Notes under the pieces: model-generated | The model's database searches: none | Told to the model about the DNA's origin: nothing | Seen by the model: only the letters and a program-made list of their open reading frames with translations | NCBI GenBank assembly: GCA_043803085.1 | Contig: JAZDKM010000288.1 | Coordinates: 3,373-67,372, forward strand | DNA: 64,000 bases | Direction of reading: 5' to 3' | Source of the DNA: JAAEQG01 sp043803085 | GTDB taxonomy: Bacteria > Planctomycetota > Phycisphaerae > UBA1845 | In this document: piece by piece, positions 26,916 through 33,975 of the stretch | How positions within the stretch are numbered: position 1 is the first letter of the stretch | Layout: each line of letters starts with the position of its first letter | Translations under genes and position numbers: made by a program

Positions 26916-28451
26916 CTAATCCAGATAACCCAGCGAACGCAAACGTTCTTCCTCCTCGGGGGACAGCACCGCCTGGGTGGGCGCGCCCCCCCGATCGGCC
27001 ACGGCCTTCATGTCCGCCCGCCACTGGGCCAGCCGCGCGGCAAGGTCGGCGACCAGTTCCTCGCGGCCCCCCGCGATGGGGTGGAGTTCGGCGGGATCTT
27101 CCACAACATTGTAGAGTTCGGTGACCCCGGCCAGCTCTTGCTGGATCAGCTTATAGTCACCCACACGCACCCCAAACCAGTTCTCCGTCTCGGACCATTT
27201 CTCCCCGGTGCTTTTCCGCTTCGCGAACCAGACCGACACGAGTTCATAGAACGTCGGGTCGAGGGGCGCCCGGGGGTCGGCCAGCAACGACACCCCCTGT
27301 TGCCCGTCGGGGATCCGGCACTGCCCCAGGTCCAGCACGGTCGGAAACAGGTCCATCAGATTTACCATTCGTCCCTCTCGGCGGGCCTCCCTCTGGCCGG
27401 GGTACTTGACCACCAGCGGCACGTGGAGCGATTCGACGTGCAGGTCGTATTTGTGGCCCAGGCCCCCGTGCTCATAGAACTGCTCGCCGTGATCGGCGGT
27501 CAGAATGATCGCCGCGTCCTCCCACAGGCCCAGGGTTTGCAGCCGATCGAAGAGTTTTTTCAGATAGCCGTCGGTGCAGCGGAGTTCGCCGTCATACTGG
27601 GCTTTGACGTATTCGAGCTCGGCCGGCGTGATGTGCTTGCCCAGCTTGTAGTAACGATGAAACTCCGGGGTCTGTTTCGGCTTCAGCGCCCCTGCGGGGA
27701 CGAACATGCTGTCATAAGGCGGTGGGGGGATGAACTGGTAGTGCGGGTCCCAGAAGTACAGGAACAGGAAAAACGGGCTGTCGGCCCGGCGCACCCGGCT
27801 CAAAAAGACATTGATCTGGGCTTCCATCCTCCCGTTCGTGATGTCGTTGTGCGCGTTGACTTTGGGCGGCGAGATCGGCGTTTCGTCGTACGTCTGAAAC
27901 CCCTGATTCAGCCCGTGGGCCTTCTTGAGATAGGGACCGCTGATGATGGCCGCGGTCTGGTAACCATAGTCGGCCAGAATCTCGGCCATCGTCTTCCAGG
28001 AATCGTTCAGCCGGTCCTTTTCGTGGAGCACGTTGTGCGCCGACGGATAGAGCCCGGTGAAAATGGAGGCATGCGACGTGAGCGTCCAACTGGTGACGGC
28101 AAAAGCGTTCTCGTAGAGCGTGGCCGCGCGGGCCAGCGCGTCCATGGTCGGGGTCGTGTCCCGCTCGTAACCGTAGCATCCGGCGTGGTCGGCGCGCACC
28201 GATTCCACGGAGATCAGCACGATGCTGGGCCGCTTCAGCAGGGCCGTCCGCGCCGGGGCCGGTTTCTCGGTCTTCGCGCACGCGCCCCCGAACAACGCGG
28301 CCGCGAGCGCCGCGCAAACCGCCGACCGCCCTCGCTCCGCTCTACGCGGCGCGCTCGGCCGATATCCCCGTTGCGCTGGCGGGGAAGAGCGGGCGACCCA
28401 TCTTCTCGGTAATGGGGGAGGAAAGCCGCACTGCGGATCGGGCGTCTTCAC
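26916..28451 (-). CDS. Sulfatase-like hydrolase without the formylglycine motif
   Basis: The protein has the alkaline-phosphatase/sulfatase fold: I-V-L-I-S-V-E-S-V-R-A-D-H at the start (metal Asp), A-D-H-G-E-Q-F-Y-E-H-G-G (metal site) and L-G-H-K-Y-D-L-H. At the place of the usual C/S-x-P-x-R, it reads T-S-W-T-L-T-S-H-A-S, so the Cys or Ser that becomes formylglycine is missing. A phosphohydrolase or a different esterase is possible. The start is unclear: the frame is open to 28829, but that part is repeat sequence and overlaps the dockerin gene. I give a GTG at 28451, which leads into a signal-like stretch ending G-G-A-C. Confidence 0.75.
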   Translation of the reverse strand: MKTPDPQCGFPPPLPRRWVARSSPPAQRGYRPSAPRRAERGRSAVCAALAAALFGGACAKTEKPAPARTALLKRPSIVLISVESVRADHAGCYGYERDTTPTMDALARAATLYENAFAVTSWTLTSHASIFTGLYPSAHNVLHEKDRLNDSWKTMAEILADYGYQTAAIISGPYLKKAHGLNQGFQTYDETPISPPKVNAHNDITNGRMEAQINVFLSRVRRADSPFFLFLYFWDPHYQFIPPPPYDSMFVPAGALKPKQTPEFHRYYKLGKHITPAELEYVKAQYDGELRCTDGYLKKLFDRLQTLGLWEDAAIILTADHGEQFYEHGGLGHKYDLHVESLHVPLVVKYPGQREARREGRMVNLMDLFPTVLDLGQCRIPDGQQGVSLLADPRAPLDPTFYELVSVWFAKRKSTGEKWSETENWFGVRVGDYKLIQQELAGVTELYNVVEDPAELHPIAGGREELVADLAARLAQWRADMKAVADRGGAPTQAVLSPEEEERLRSLGYLD

Positions 28452-28570
28452 ACCGCCAGTGTACGAGCACCCGCCCGATCGAGCAACGAAGCAGCAGCCT
28501 GCCTGTCTGCCGACAGGCCCGCCGCTACCCTTGCCTATCACATATTGGCGTGGCCATGCCAATTCCGTAG

Positions 28571-28588
28571 GGTCCGCGCTCGCGGACC
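28571..28588. repeat. Perfect hairpin GGTCCGCG-CT-CGCGGACC
   Basis: An 8-bp stem with a 2-base loop, preceded by gtag. An identical copy, also preceded by gtag, lies at 57178-57195. Confidence 0.85.
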
Positions 28589-28649
28589 AAGAGGGTGCAT
28601 GCCCGCCCACCGGGAGTGGTGCACGAGCGCGCACCCTACCGCTTTCTGA

Positions 28650-28716
28650 TTTCGACGTTTCGAGGTTTTGACCTTTTCTTTCGACGTTTTGACGTTTCGA
28701 CGTTTCGACGTTTTGG
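28650..28716. repeat. TTTCGACG octamer repeat
   Basis: About eight units of TTTCGACG or near variants (TTTTGACG, TTTCGAGG) with an 8-base period, interrupted once at 28674-28678. It ends exactly beside the stop codon of the dockerin fragment. Confidence 0.8.
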
Positions 28717-29019
28717 TTAGTGTCCGCTTGGCTTCGTAGGCTTCGGCAAGAAAGATACCCGCGGATACACCGCGCTGGCGTCGGCGTTCTTGACGTAGCC
28801 GTCCCCATCCACGTCGTAACGGTTGTCATCCGGCACGGGCAGGAACGATACCCGCGGATACACCGCGCTGGCGTCGGCGTTTTGCACGTAACCGTCGTTG
28901 TTCACGTCGCCCATGAGCACCACGTATTGCACCTCGAACAGACGCGCAGCCGGCTTGCGAACCGGCTGAAGGCTGAGGGTTTTATAGCCTCGCAGTTGCT
29001 GACCAGCCGCTAGAACCAA
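28717..29019 (-). CDS. Orphan dockerin-type fragment
   Basis: The 100-residue frame ends in two 31-residue calcium-binding units (D-V-N-N-D-G-Y-V-Q-N-A-D-A-S and D-V-D-G-D-G-Y-V-K-N-A-D-A-S, each followed by A-V-Y-P-R-V-S-F-L-P). Such units normally close a large secreted protein. Here only about 40 unrelated residues precede them and no signal peptide is visible, so I take it for the 3' remnant of a lost gene; a short stand-alone protein cannot be ruled out. At DNA level the two units share a 35-base identical core 93 bases apart. Confidence 0.55.
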   Translation of the reverse strand: MVLAAGQQLRGYKTLSLQPVRKPAARLFEVQYVVLMGDVNNDGYVQNADASAVYPRVSFLPVPDDNRYDVDGDGYVKNADASAVYPRVSFLPKPTKPSGH

Positions 29020-29411
29020 AGTGAGATTGCGTCCACAGGTACGCCTCCGCGCGCCCGGTCGCTCGGCTGCAGGCGCACTTCGTCACGAAGGATGGCGGTG
29101 CAGCGAATAATTGACGATAATGGTGATGAGAGGAATGTGCATCGATGCTGTGGCCCCTATCGCAAAACACAAGTAGTTGCGCACGGGCATTCGCGGCGTG
29201 AATCACCGACGAACGAGGCTGCCGGAACGAGTCGGAGTTCCGCTCCCTTTGGGGACACTCGATGAGCAGCAGGGCCAAGAACACGGCCTTGCTCTGTTCG
29301 ATCGGCTCTTGGTTCGATTCGACGCTCGTGATCCGAGAGTCCGAACACTGACCCGCTTGGTCTGAACGGGAAACCAATGCTTGGACCGGTAAGCTCACGT
29401 GTGGCTGAAAC
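29020..29411. other. Gene-free region upstream of rtcA
   Basis: I see no supported gene. RtcA operons elsewhere are driven by sigma-54 with RtcR; I looked for a GG-N10-GC promoter in the last 120 bases and found none, and no rtcR is in the window. Confidence 0.5.
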
Positions 29412-30461
29412 ATGATCACCATCGATGGCGCACAGGGCGAAGGCGGTGGGCAGATTCTGCGGACTGCGCTGGCGCTCTCGCTCATCACCGGCCGGCCGTT
29501 CCGGATTGCGCGCATCCGCGCGGGGCGTGAACGGCCCGGCCTGAAGCGCCAGCACTTGACCGCGGTGCGGGCGGCGGCGGAGATCGGCCACGCCGAGCTG
29601 CACGGTGCAGAATTGGGCTCGACCGAACTCACGTTTCGCCCGGGCCCCGTCGCCGCAGGCGAGTATCGTTTCGACGTCGGCACGGCCGGCAGTGTGAGCC
29701 TCGTACTACAGACCGTCCTGCCGCCGCTGCTGCGGGCAGGCGCGCCTTCAGTAGTGGCACTCACGGGCGGGACGCACAACATGCACGCACCGCCGGTCGA
29801 TTTCCTCGCGAAGGCGTTCGCGCCGATTCTCAACCGCCTGGGGGCAGACTCGGATAGACCGGTGCTCGACCTGCAGCTTGTGCGACCCGGCTTCTACCCG
29901 GCGGGTGGAGGTGAGGCGCTCGCGACCATCACGCCACCGGCATCGTGGCGTCCGCTCACCTTGTTCGAGCGCGGGCTGGCCCGCCATCGCCGCGCACGAG
30001 CCATCGTTGCCAACCTATCGCCGGAGATCGCCTGCCGCGAGCTACGGCTGGTGCAGCGGTCGCTCGGTTGGCCGGACGAGGTCTTGTACAGCGAGGAGGC
30101 CGCGGACTCCCGCGGGCCCGGCAACGTCTTGCTCGTCGAATTGGCCTACGAGCAGGTGACCGAGGTCTTTACCGGCTTCGGCGCGCGCGGCGTAACGGCG
30201 GAGCAAGTGGCGATGCGCACCGTGGACGAGGTGCGCCGCTATGTCAAGAGCGATGCCCCGGTCGGCGAGCACTTGGTTGACCAGCTTCTCCTGCCGCTCG
30301 CCCTAGGCGCGGGTGGATCGTTCCGCGCCATCGACCTTACGCCCCACGCGAAAACAAACATCGATGTGATCCGCACATTTCTTGATGTCGCGATCGAGAC
30401 ATCGTGCGAGGAATCCGGTTGCTGGCGCGTGAGTGTCGGTGGAGGTGCTAAAAAGTTGTAA
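29412..30461 (+). CDS. rtcA: RNA 3'-terminal phosphate cyclase
   Basis: The 349-residue enzyme converts an RNA 3'-phosphate into a 2',3'-cyclic phosphate with ATP, through a covalent adenylate on His. The family start D-G-A-Q-G-E-G-G-G-Q-I-L-R-T, the central G-G-T-H-N-M-H-A-P-P and the catalytic segment G-E-H-L-V-D-Q-L-L-L-P (His near residue 287) are intact, and length is normal. It probably helps repair or reseal cut RNA. No rtcB ligase or rtcR regulator is in the window. Two RlaP-like nucleotidyltransferase genes converge on it from the right. Confidence 0.95.
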   Translation: MITIDGAQGEGGGQILRTALALSLITGRPFRIARIRAGRERPGLKRQHLTAVRAAAEIGHAELHGAELGSTELTFRPGPVAAGEYRFDVGTAGSVSLVLQTVLPPLLRAGAPSVVALTGGTHNMHAPPVDFLAKAFAPILNRLGADSDRPVLDLQLVRPGFYPAGGGEALATITPPASWRPLTLFERGLARHRRARAIVANLSPEIACRELRLVQRSLGWPDEVLYSEEAADSRGPGNVLLVELAYEQVTEVFTGFGARGVTAEQVAMRTVDEVRRYVKSDAPVGEHLVDQLLLPLALGAGGSFRAIDLTPHAKTNIDVIRTFLDVAIETSCEESGCWRVSVGGGAKKL

Positions 30462-30610
30462 CCCCCCGGCCCGTAACGCTATCGTCCAACTTCGACATGG
30501 TGACGCCTCCTCTTCAGGCCGCACGGATTAGGAATTCCGGAGAGGAGGTCGGCTGCATGCCGCTGTCCGTCAGTACGAGTCTGTGCCTGGCACGATACTG
30601 AGACCAGTCG

Positions 30611-31369
30611 TCATTCACGTTTCGCGCCCTCACGCAACCGCAGCAGGAGATCATTGAGGGCGACTCTTGCCGTCGGCTCCTCCGCCAGCACACTCGCGTC
30701 GTGCGCTTGCTCCAACTCCGTCGTCAGCCGCTGGCACTCCCGCGCATGGAAGTCGAAATCCGCGTCGTGCAGGGGTCCGTGTTCGGGGCCGCTGAGCTTC
30801 TGGGCGATCAGGTCGTCGATGTAGTCCAATCGGAACTGCTGGTTCAATTTGACGAGGTTGGCCTCCACGATGCCGGTCCGCATCAGGTGGATGCCGGTCA
30901 GCAGCACGCGGTACACATACAGCAGCGGCTTGACGCGCCGGTCCTTCTCGAACAGGCGCCACTGCGTGCGGACGAACCCGAGGTAGTGGTGAGCATGGTG
31001 CCGGGTGAGGCACCCGTGGGCGATGTCCTTCAGTTCGGCGTGCTCCGGCGTTGTGTGCACGACCAGCGGCGAATAGAGCTGTTCGAGCACATATCCGTTG
31101 TGTTTCAGCAACATCAGGAAGAACTTACGCACGTCGTGGGTGACGAGGTCCACCTCGCGTCTGTCCCGAACGCCGGAGACCTCGATTGTCTCGCGCCCGG
31201 GGTGGAGGCCGATCACTTCGCGCACGGGCAGGATATGCGCGCCGCGAAGGTCATAGTCGGAGTCTGCCGAGGGGAAACCGTACAAGTGAGCGCCGCTGAT
31301 GGTCACGAAAAGCAGCGGGTACGGCTGCTCGCAAACGACGGCTTGGAATAGTGCGGTATCGATCAACAT
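30611..31369 (-). CDS. RlaP-like polymerase-beta nucleotidyltransferase (paralogue 1)
   Basis: The 252-residue protein has the family core near residues 25-45: I-S-G-A-H-L-Y-G-F-P-S-A-D-S-D-Y-D-L-R-G, with the two metal-binding Asp of D-Y-D. A conserved L-V-T-H-D-V-R-K-F segment supplies a third acidic residue, followed by a helical substrate domain (N-G-Y-V-L-E-Q-L-Y-S-P). This matches the YcgL/COG3541 group named 'RNA repair pathway DNA polymerase beta family' (RlaP). The reaction is unproven; nucleotide transfer to RNA ends is the working idea. It is followed by rtcA on the opposite strand. Confidence 0.82.
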   Translation of the reverse strand: MLIDTALFQAVVCEQPYPLLFVTISGAHLYGFPSADSDYDLRGAHILPVREVIGLHPGRETIEVSGVRDRREVDLVTHDVRKFFLMLLKHNGYVLEQLYSPLVVHTTPEHAELKDIAHGCLTRHHAHHYLGFVRTQWRLFEKDRRVKPLLYVYRVLLTGIHLMRTGIVEANLVKLNQQFRLDYIDDLIAQKLSGPEHGPLHDADFDFHARECQRLTTELEQAHDASVLAEEPTARVALNDLLLRLREGAKRE

Positions 31370-31464
31370 AGATCCTCAGAGGAAAGGTCGTTGAGGAACG
31401 CCCGTGGATCACGGACGAATCGGGCAACCTCCCTGCCCAGACAGCTCGAATCCGTCGTCCATCG

Positions 31465-32376
31465 TCAGTCTACCACCATACTCCGCCGGGCCTTGATCAG
31501 CAGCCCGTTCGCCCGCTCGTAATCCGGCCGGTCCGGCAGCTTTGTCGCCGCGTACGCCGCGTCGAACTCGCGGTGCAGCGCCAGCCGCCACGCGTTGATC
31601 TCCTTCCATGGCAGGGTGCCGTCGCGGATCGCCAGGAGTTGCGCGCGGTGTTCCTCGACGCTGACCGGCACACGCCCCTCGCGCAGGGCCGTGATCCCTG
31701 ACAACAGCAGGCGGATGAGGTGCATGGCGTGCTTCCACTTGATCGTCCCGTGCCGGCTCAGGTGCGCGTCCAACTTCTTGAACTGGCTCAGCACGTAGCC
31801 GTTGTAGGTCTGATACACCAGCTTCGACAGGAACACGCCCCGCATCGCCCGTAGCTCCTCGGCCAGCGGGGTTGCGTGCTCCACCAGAGGGGTGTACAGG
31901 CACTCCAGCACGTTGGGGTTGGCCTTCAGTGCCAGCACGATGAACTTCTGCAGCTCCCAGTACGCTTCTTCCGTCGCCAGGTTCTCGAGCTGCTCCGACA
32001 CGCCGTACAGCGACCAGTGCATCTCCGCGGGCGGCAGATAGATGCCACGGCGGTCCGTGTCGGATTCGTCGCTGGCCAAGCCGTACGCCCGCGACCCCAC
32101 AATGCAGCGGTAGATCACGCAGTCGGACAACTCGAATTCGCCCAGCGCGTCCACGGCGCCGCCGGCCGCATCCGCCTGCACGTGCTTGAGTAATGTGAAC
32201 TCGGTCCGGCAGAGCGGGGCCTCGCTGCCGTCGGGGAACCGCACGCGGTATGCATGGTCCTGGTCCATCGGCGACTTGATAATCACGCCGACAGCGCCGG
32301 CTGGCTGAACTGCGGCGGCATCCCGCGGCGAGAGCGGGTCGCGCAGCACAACCTTCGTGCCGGCCGAAAGGATCAT
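31465..32376 (-). CDS. RlaP-like nucleotidyltransferase with N-terminal SH3-like domain (paralogue 2)
   Basis: The 303-residue protein has a first domain (about residues 1-65: G-T-K-V-V-L-R, G-V-I-I-K-S-P, Y-R-V-R-F-P-D-G-S) that looks like a small SH3/KOW-type barrel, often RNA-binding. The nucleotidyltransferase core follows (V-G-S-R-A-Y-G-L-A-S-D-E-S-D-T-D-R-R-G) with both catalytic Asp kept. The C-terminal helical part parallels paralogue 1 (N-P-N-V-L-E-C-L-Y-T-P-L-V). I chose the ATG at 32376; the longer frame is repeat-derived. It lies 95 bases upstream of paralogue 1 and probably shares its transcript. Confidence 0.82.
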   Translation of the reverse strand: MILSAGTKVVLRDPLSPRDAAAVQPAGAVGVIIKSPMDQDHAYRVRFPDGSEAPLCRTEFTLLKHVQADAAGGAVDALGEFELSDCVIYRCIVGSRAYGLASDESDTDRRGIYLPPAEMHWSLYGVSEQLENLATEEAYWELQKFIVLALKANPNVLECLYTPLVEHATPLAEELRAMRGVFLSKLVYQTYNGYVLSQFKKLDAHLSRHGTIKWKHAMHLIRLLLSGITALREGRVPVSVEEHRAQLLAIRDGTLPWKEINAWRLALHREFDAAYAATKLPDRPDYERANGLLIKARRSMVVD

Positions 32377-32938
32377 GTTCGGGTTGTGGACGATCCTACG
32401 CGCCACGCGAGGCTCCGCGCCATTCTCAGTCGTCGCCCGTACTGCCGTGTGGGATCCTCGCATGAGAAGCGGCCTACGGGCAATCCCGATCGGCGGAGTG
32501 CACCAATAACCCAGCGGAGAGGTGTTTGACCGCCGGCTTGAGTGCCCGACCAGCAGCGAACGGCACCGCGTCCTGTGTCTTGCGGTCGCGGAGGAATTCG
32601 TCTCGACCGCCTGCGGCGAACTCGACGGGTGGCATGGCCAAGCGCAGCGCGGCCCTGTTGCGTGCAGCCCGTGCATAGGATGGTCGAAGGACGCAACATG
32701 CCCGCGCTTCGCTCCACTGCGTTCCGCTCCGCTTGGGCATGCCACCCCGCCGCCACATCAGAATAGCACTTGAGCGCACGTGGGCAGCGAGTTCCCGCTG
32801 GATCGGTTCGAGTCGTGAGGCCCCAAACGCGGACGCGGGCAATGGCGGACATGGCATGGTCCTCCCGACCTACGGCCTCCATCGTACCAGAAACCCGATC
32901 CGCCCTGGAAGCCCTCAGCACGTCAAAACTTTTGGCAG
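32377..32938. other. Intergenic region with repeats
   Basis: No supported gene. At 32693-32754 it holds a block bounded by CATGCCC and GGGCATG whose interior (cgcttcgctccactgcgttc) is related, in reverse, to 59410-59490. Confidence 0.55.
32693..32754. repeat. Dispersed GGGCATG block, copy 1
   Basis: Bounded by complementary CATGCCC (32698-32704) and GGGCATG. The interior in reverse reads gcggaacgcagtggagcg, matching gcgaaacgtagtggagtg at 59455-59472. Confidence 0.65.
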
Positions 32939-33042
32939 GCGGGTGGCAAGGGTCCGTGTTCTGGCTCACTCGGCGCTTGGGCGCACGAGTTCGGCAAGGG
33001 CCTCGTCAAAGACTCGGCCCCTGACGGGCCCATGCCACCCGC
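32939..33042. mobile_element. MITE-like element with 18-bp terminal inverted repeats
   Basis: GCGGGTGGCAAGGGTCCG at 32939-32956 is complementary, with two mismatches, to 33025-33042. The 104-bp element has no coding capacity and ends 4 bases from the stop codon of the RelE-like toxin gene. Size and structure fit a miniature element moved by a transposase elsewhere; no target-site duplication is obvious. Confidence 0.5.
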
Positions 33043-33046
33043 CCGA

Positions 33047-33301
33047 TCAACGATAGGCGTCGCGTCGATGACGGACATACATCGCCCGCACGACCAGGGC
33101 TGCGTCGTCGACCTCGTACACCACACGATACTCACCGACCCGTATCCGCCAATCGTTGGCCGAACCGGCGAGCTTTCGACACCCCCTCGGTCTCGGATTG
33201 GCACCCAACGCCCGAATAGCGCGGACCACACGCGCAAAGACTTCTGGCGGCAGGCGGCGCAGATCGCGTTGCGCCCGCTTCTCAAGGAGGACTTCATGCA
33301 C
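33047..33301 (-). CDS. RelE/ParE-family toxin
   Basis: The 84-residue protein follows the RelE plan: V-L-L-E-K-R-A-Q-R-D-L-R-R-L-P at the start and W-R-I-R-V-G-E-Y-R-V-V-Y-E-V then V-R-H-R-R-D-A-Y-R at the end. The C-terminal H-R-R-D-A-Y-R is of the RelE (ribosome-dependent mRNA interferase) type more than ParE. The start is GTG at 33301, overlapping the antitoxin stop by 8 bases. If it cuts mRNA on ribosomes, the adjacent RNA-repair genes would have an obvious substrate; that link is inference. Confidence 0.85.
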   Translation of the reverse strand: MHEVLLEKRAQRDLRRLPPEVFARVVRAIRALGANPRPRGCRKLAGSANDWRIRVGEYRVVYEVDDAALVVRAMYVRHRRDAYR

Positions 33302-33497
33302 GGGTGCCCCGCTCGCTCAGAAAGTCGTCCAGCTTCTTGAATTGCAGGCACTTCTTGCGCTGGGCCTTGAGCCGCTTGCGGTCGTAAACGTCCTCGACAC
33401 GCTCCAGGAGCTTCTCGTACTCGCGGATGTCCAGGATGACCGCCGCGGGCTTTCCGTCTCGAAGCACAAGCTCGGGTTTTCGGCACACAGATCCCAT
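33294..33497 (-). CDS. Phd/YefM-like antitoxin, short N-terminus
   Basis: The 67-residue protein retains the second strand and helix of the family (V-L-R-D-G-K-P-A-A-V-I-L-D-I-R-E-Y-E-K-L) and a Lys/Arg-rich toxin-binding tail. The usual first helix (about 15-20 residues, the V-T-E-L-R part that helps bind DNA) is missing. I chose the ATG at 33497, preceded by GAGGG at 8 bases; a TTG at 33512 with AAGGGG is also possible. It overlaps the toxin gene by 8 bases. It may neutralise the toxin but repress its operon poorly. Confidence 0.72.
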   Translation of the reverse strand: MGSVCRKPELVLRDGKPAAVILDIREYEKLLERVEDVYDRKRLKAQRKKCLQFKKLDDFLSERGTRA

Positions 33498-33606
33498 ACC
33501 TGCGACCCTCAATAAAACCCCTTCAGGATAACACCGCCGGGCGAGAAGGTCCACGGCTCGATCGAGCGATGCCCTCCTGGTCGGGAATCCAGCCAGCCAT
33601 TATAAT

Positions 33607-33720
33607 ATGCGAGTGACCCATCCGGAAGATATCCTTTCCCTCGTTCGGCGAAGCGCGCAGGCGAAGCTTCTGTTCCTCCCCCATGCCGTCAGGCAGATGT
33701 CGCGCCCGCTTATCTCCCCA
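33607..33720 (+). pseudogene. Truncated DUF4258-type toxin remnant
   Basis: The first 35 codons (M-R-V-T-H-P-E-D-I-L-S-L-V-R, then F-L-P-H-A-V-R-Q-M-S-R-P) match the start of DUF4258 proteins, which pair with YgiT-type antitoxins. After about 33715 the match ends. The rest of the gene appears deleted up to just before the next ATG, leaving a frame that runs on without sense. Confidence 0.55.
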
Positions 33721-33763
33721 GCCCGGAGTCGTGGGAGGAGGGGTTCAAGAGAAGGAGGCGAGC

Positions 33764-33892
33764 ATGAAGTGCATCCATTGCCAAGGTCTCATGGAGCGTG
33801 AAACGGCGCCCTTCCAACTGAATCGGAAAGGGTATCACCTGGTGTTGGAGAGCGTTCCGGCCTGGGTATGCCGGCAATGCGGGGAACCATGA
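33764..33892 (+). pseudogene. Truncated YgiT/MqsA-type zinc-finger antitoxin
   Basis: The 42 codons encode the N-terminal zinc-binding part (M-K-C-I-H-C, then V-C-R-Q-C-G-E-P) with all four Cys. Family members continue with tyrosine-phenylalanine and an acidic helix. Here a stop follows C-G-E-P, and D-E-V-Q-A is readable in another frame directly after it, so a small deletion shifted the frame. An AAGGAGG ribosome site is intact, so a short zinc-finger peptide may still be made. Partner of the DUF4258 remnant. Confidence 0.6.
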
Positions 33893-33975
33893 TGAGGTGC
33901 AGGCTCCGTCACACGTCTTGATCGGATGGCTCGTCACCTGTAGCATCCCTGTCGCAATCAACAAGGAGGCCGATC

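Noticed and set aside
28452..28829. Extended N-terminus of the sulfatase frame
   Set aside because: It translates octamer and hairpin repeats and overlaps the dockerin fragment, so it is very unlikely to be coding.
29292..29411. Sigma-54 promoter before rtcA
   Set aside because: No GG-N10-GC arrangement near consensus was found in the upstream 120 bases.
33555..33606. Shared divergent promoter between the antitoxin and the DUF4258 remnant
   Set aside because: Plausible by position, but I cannot identify boxes with confidence.
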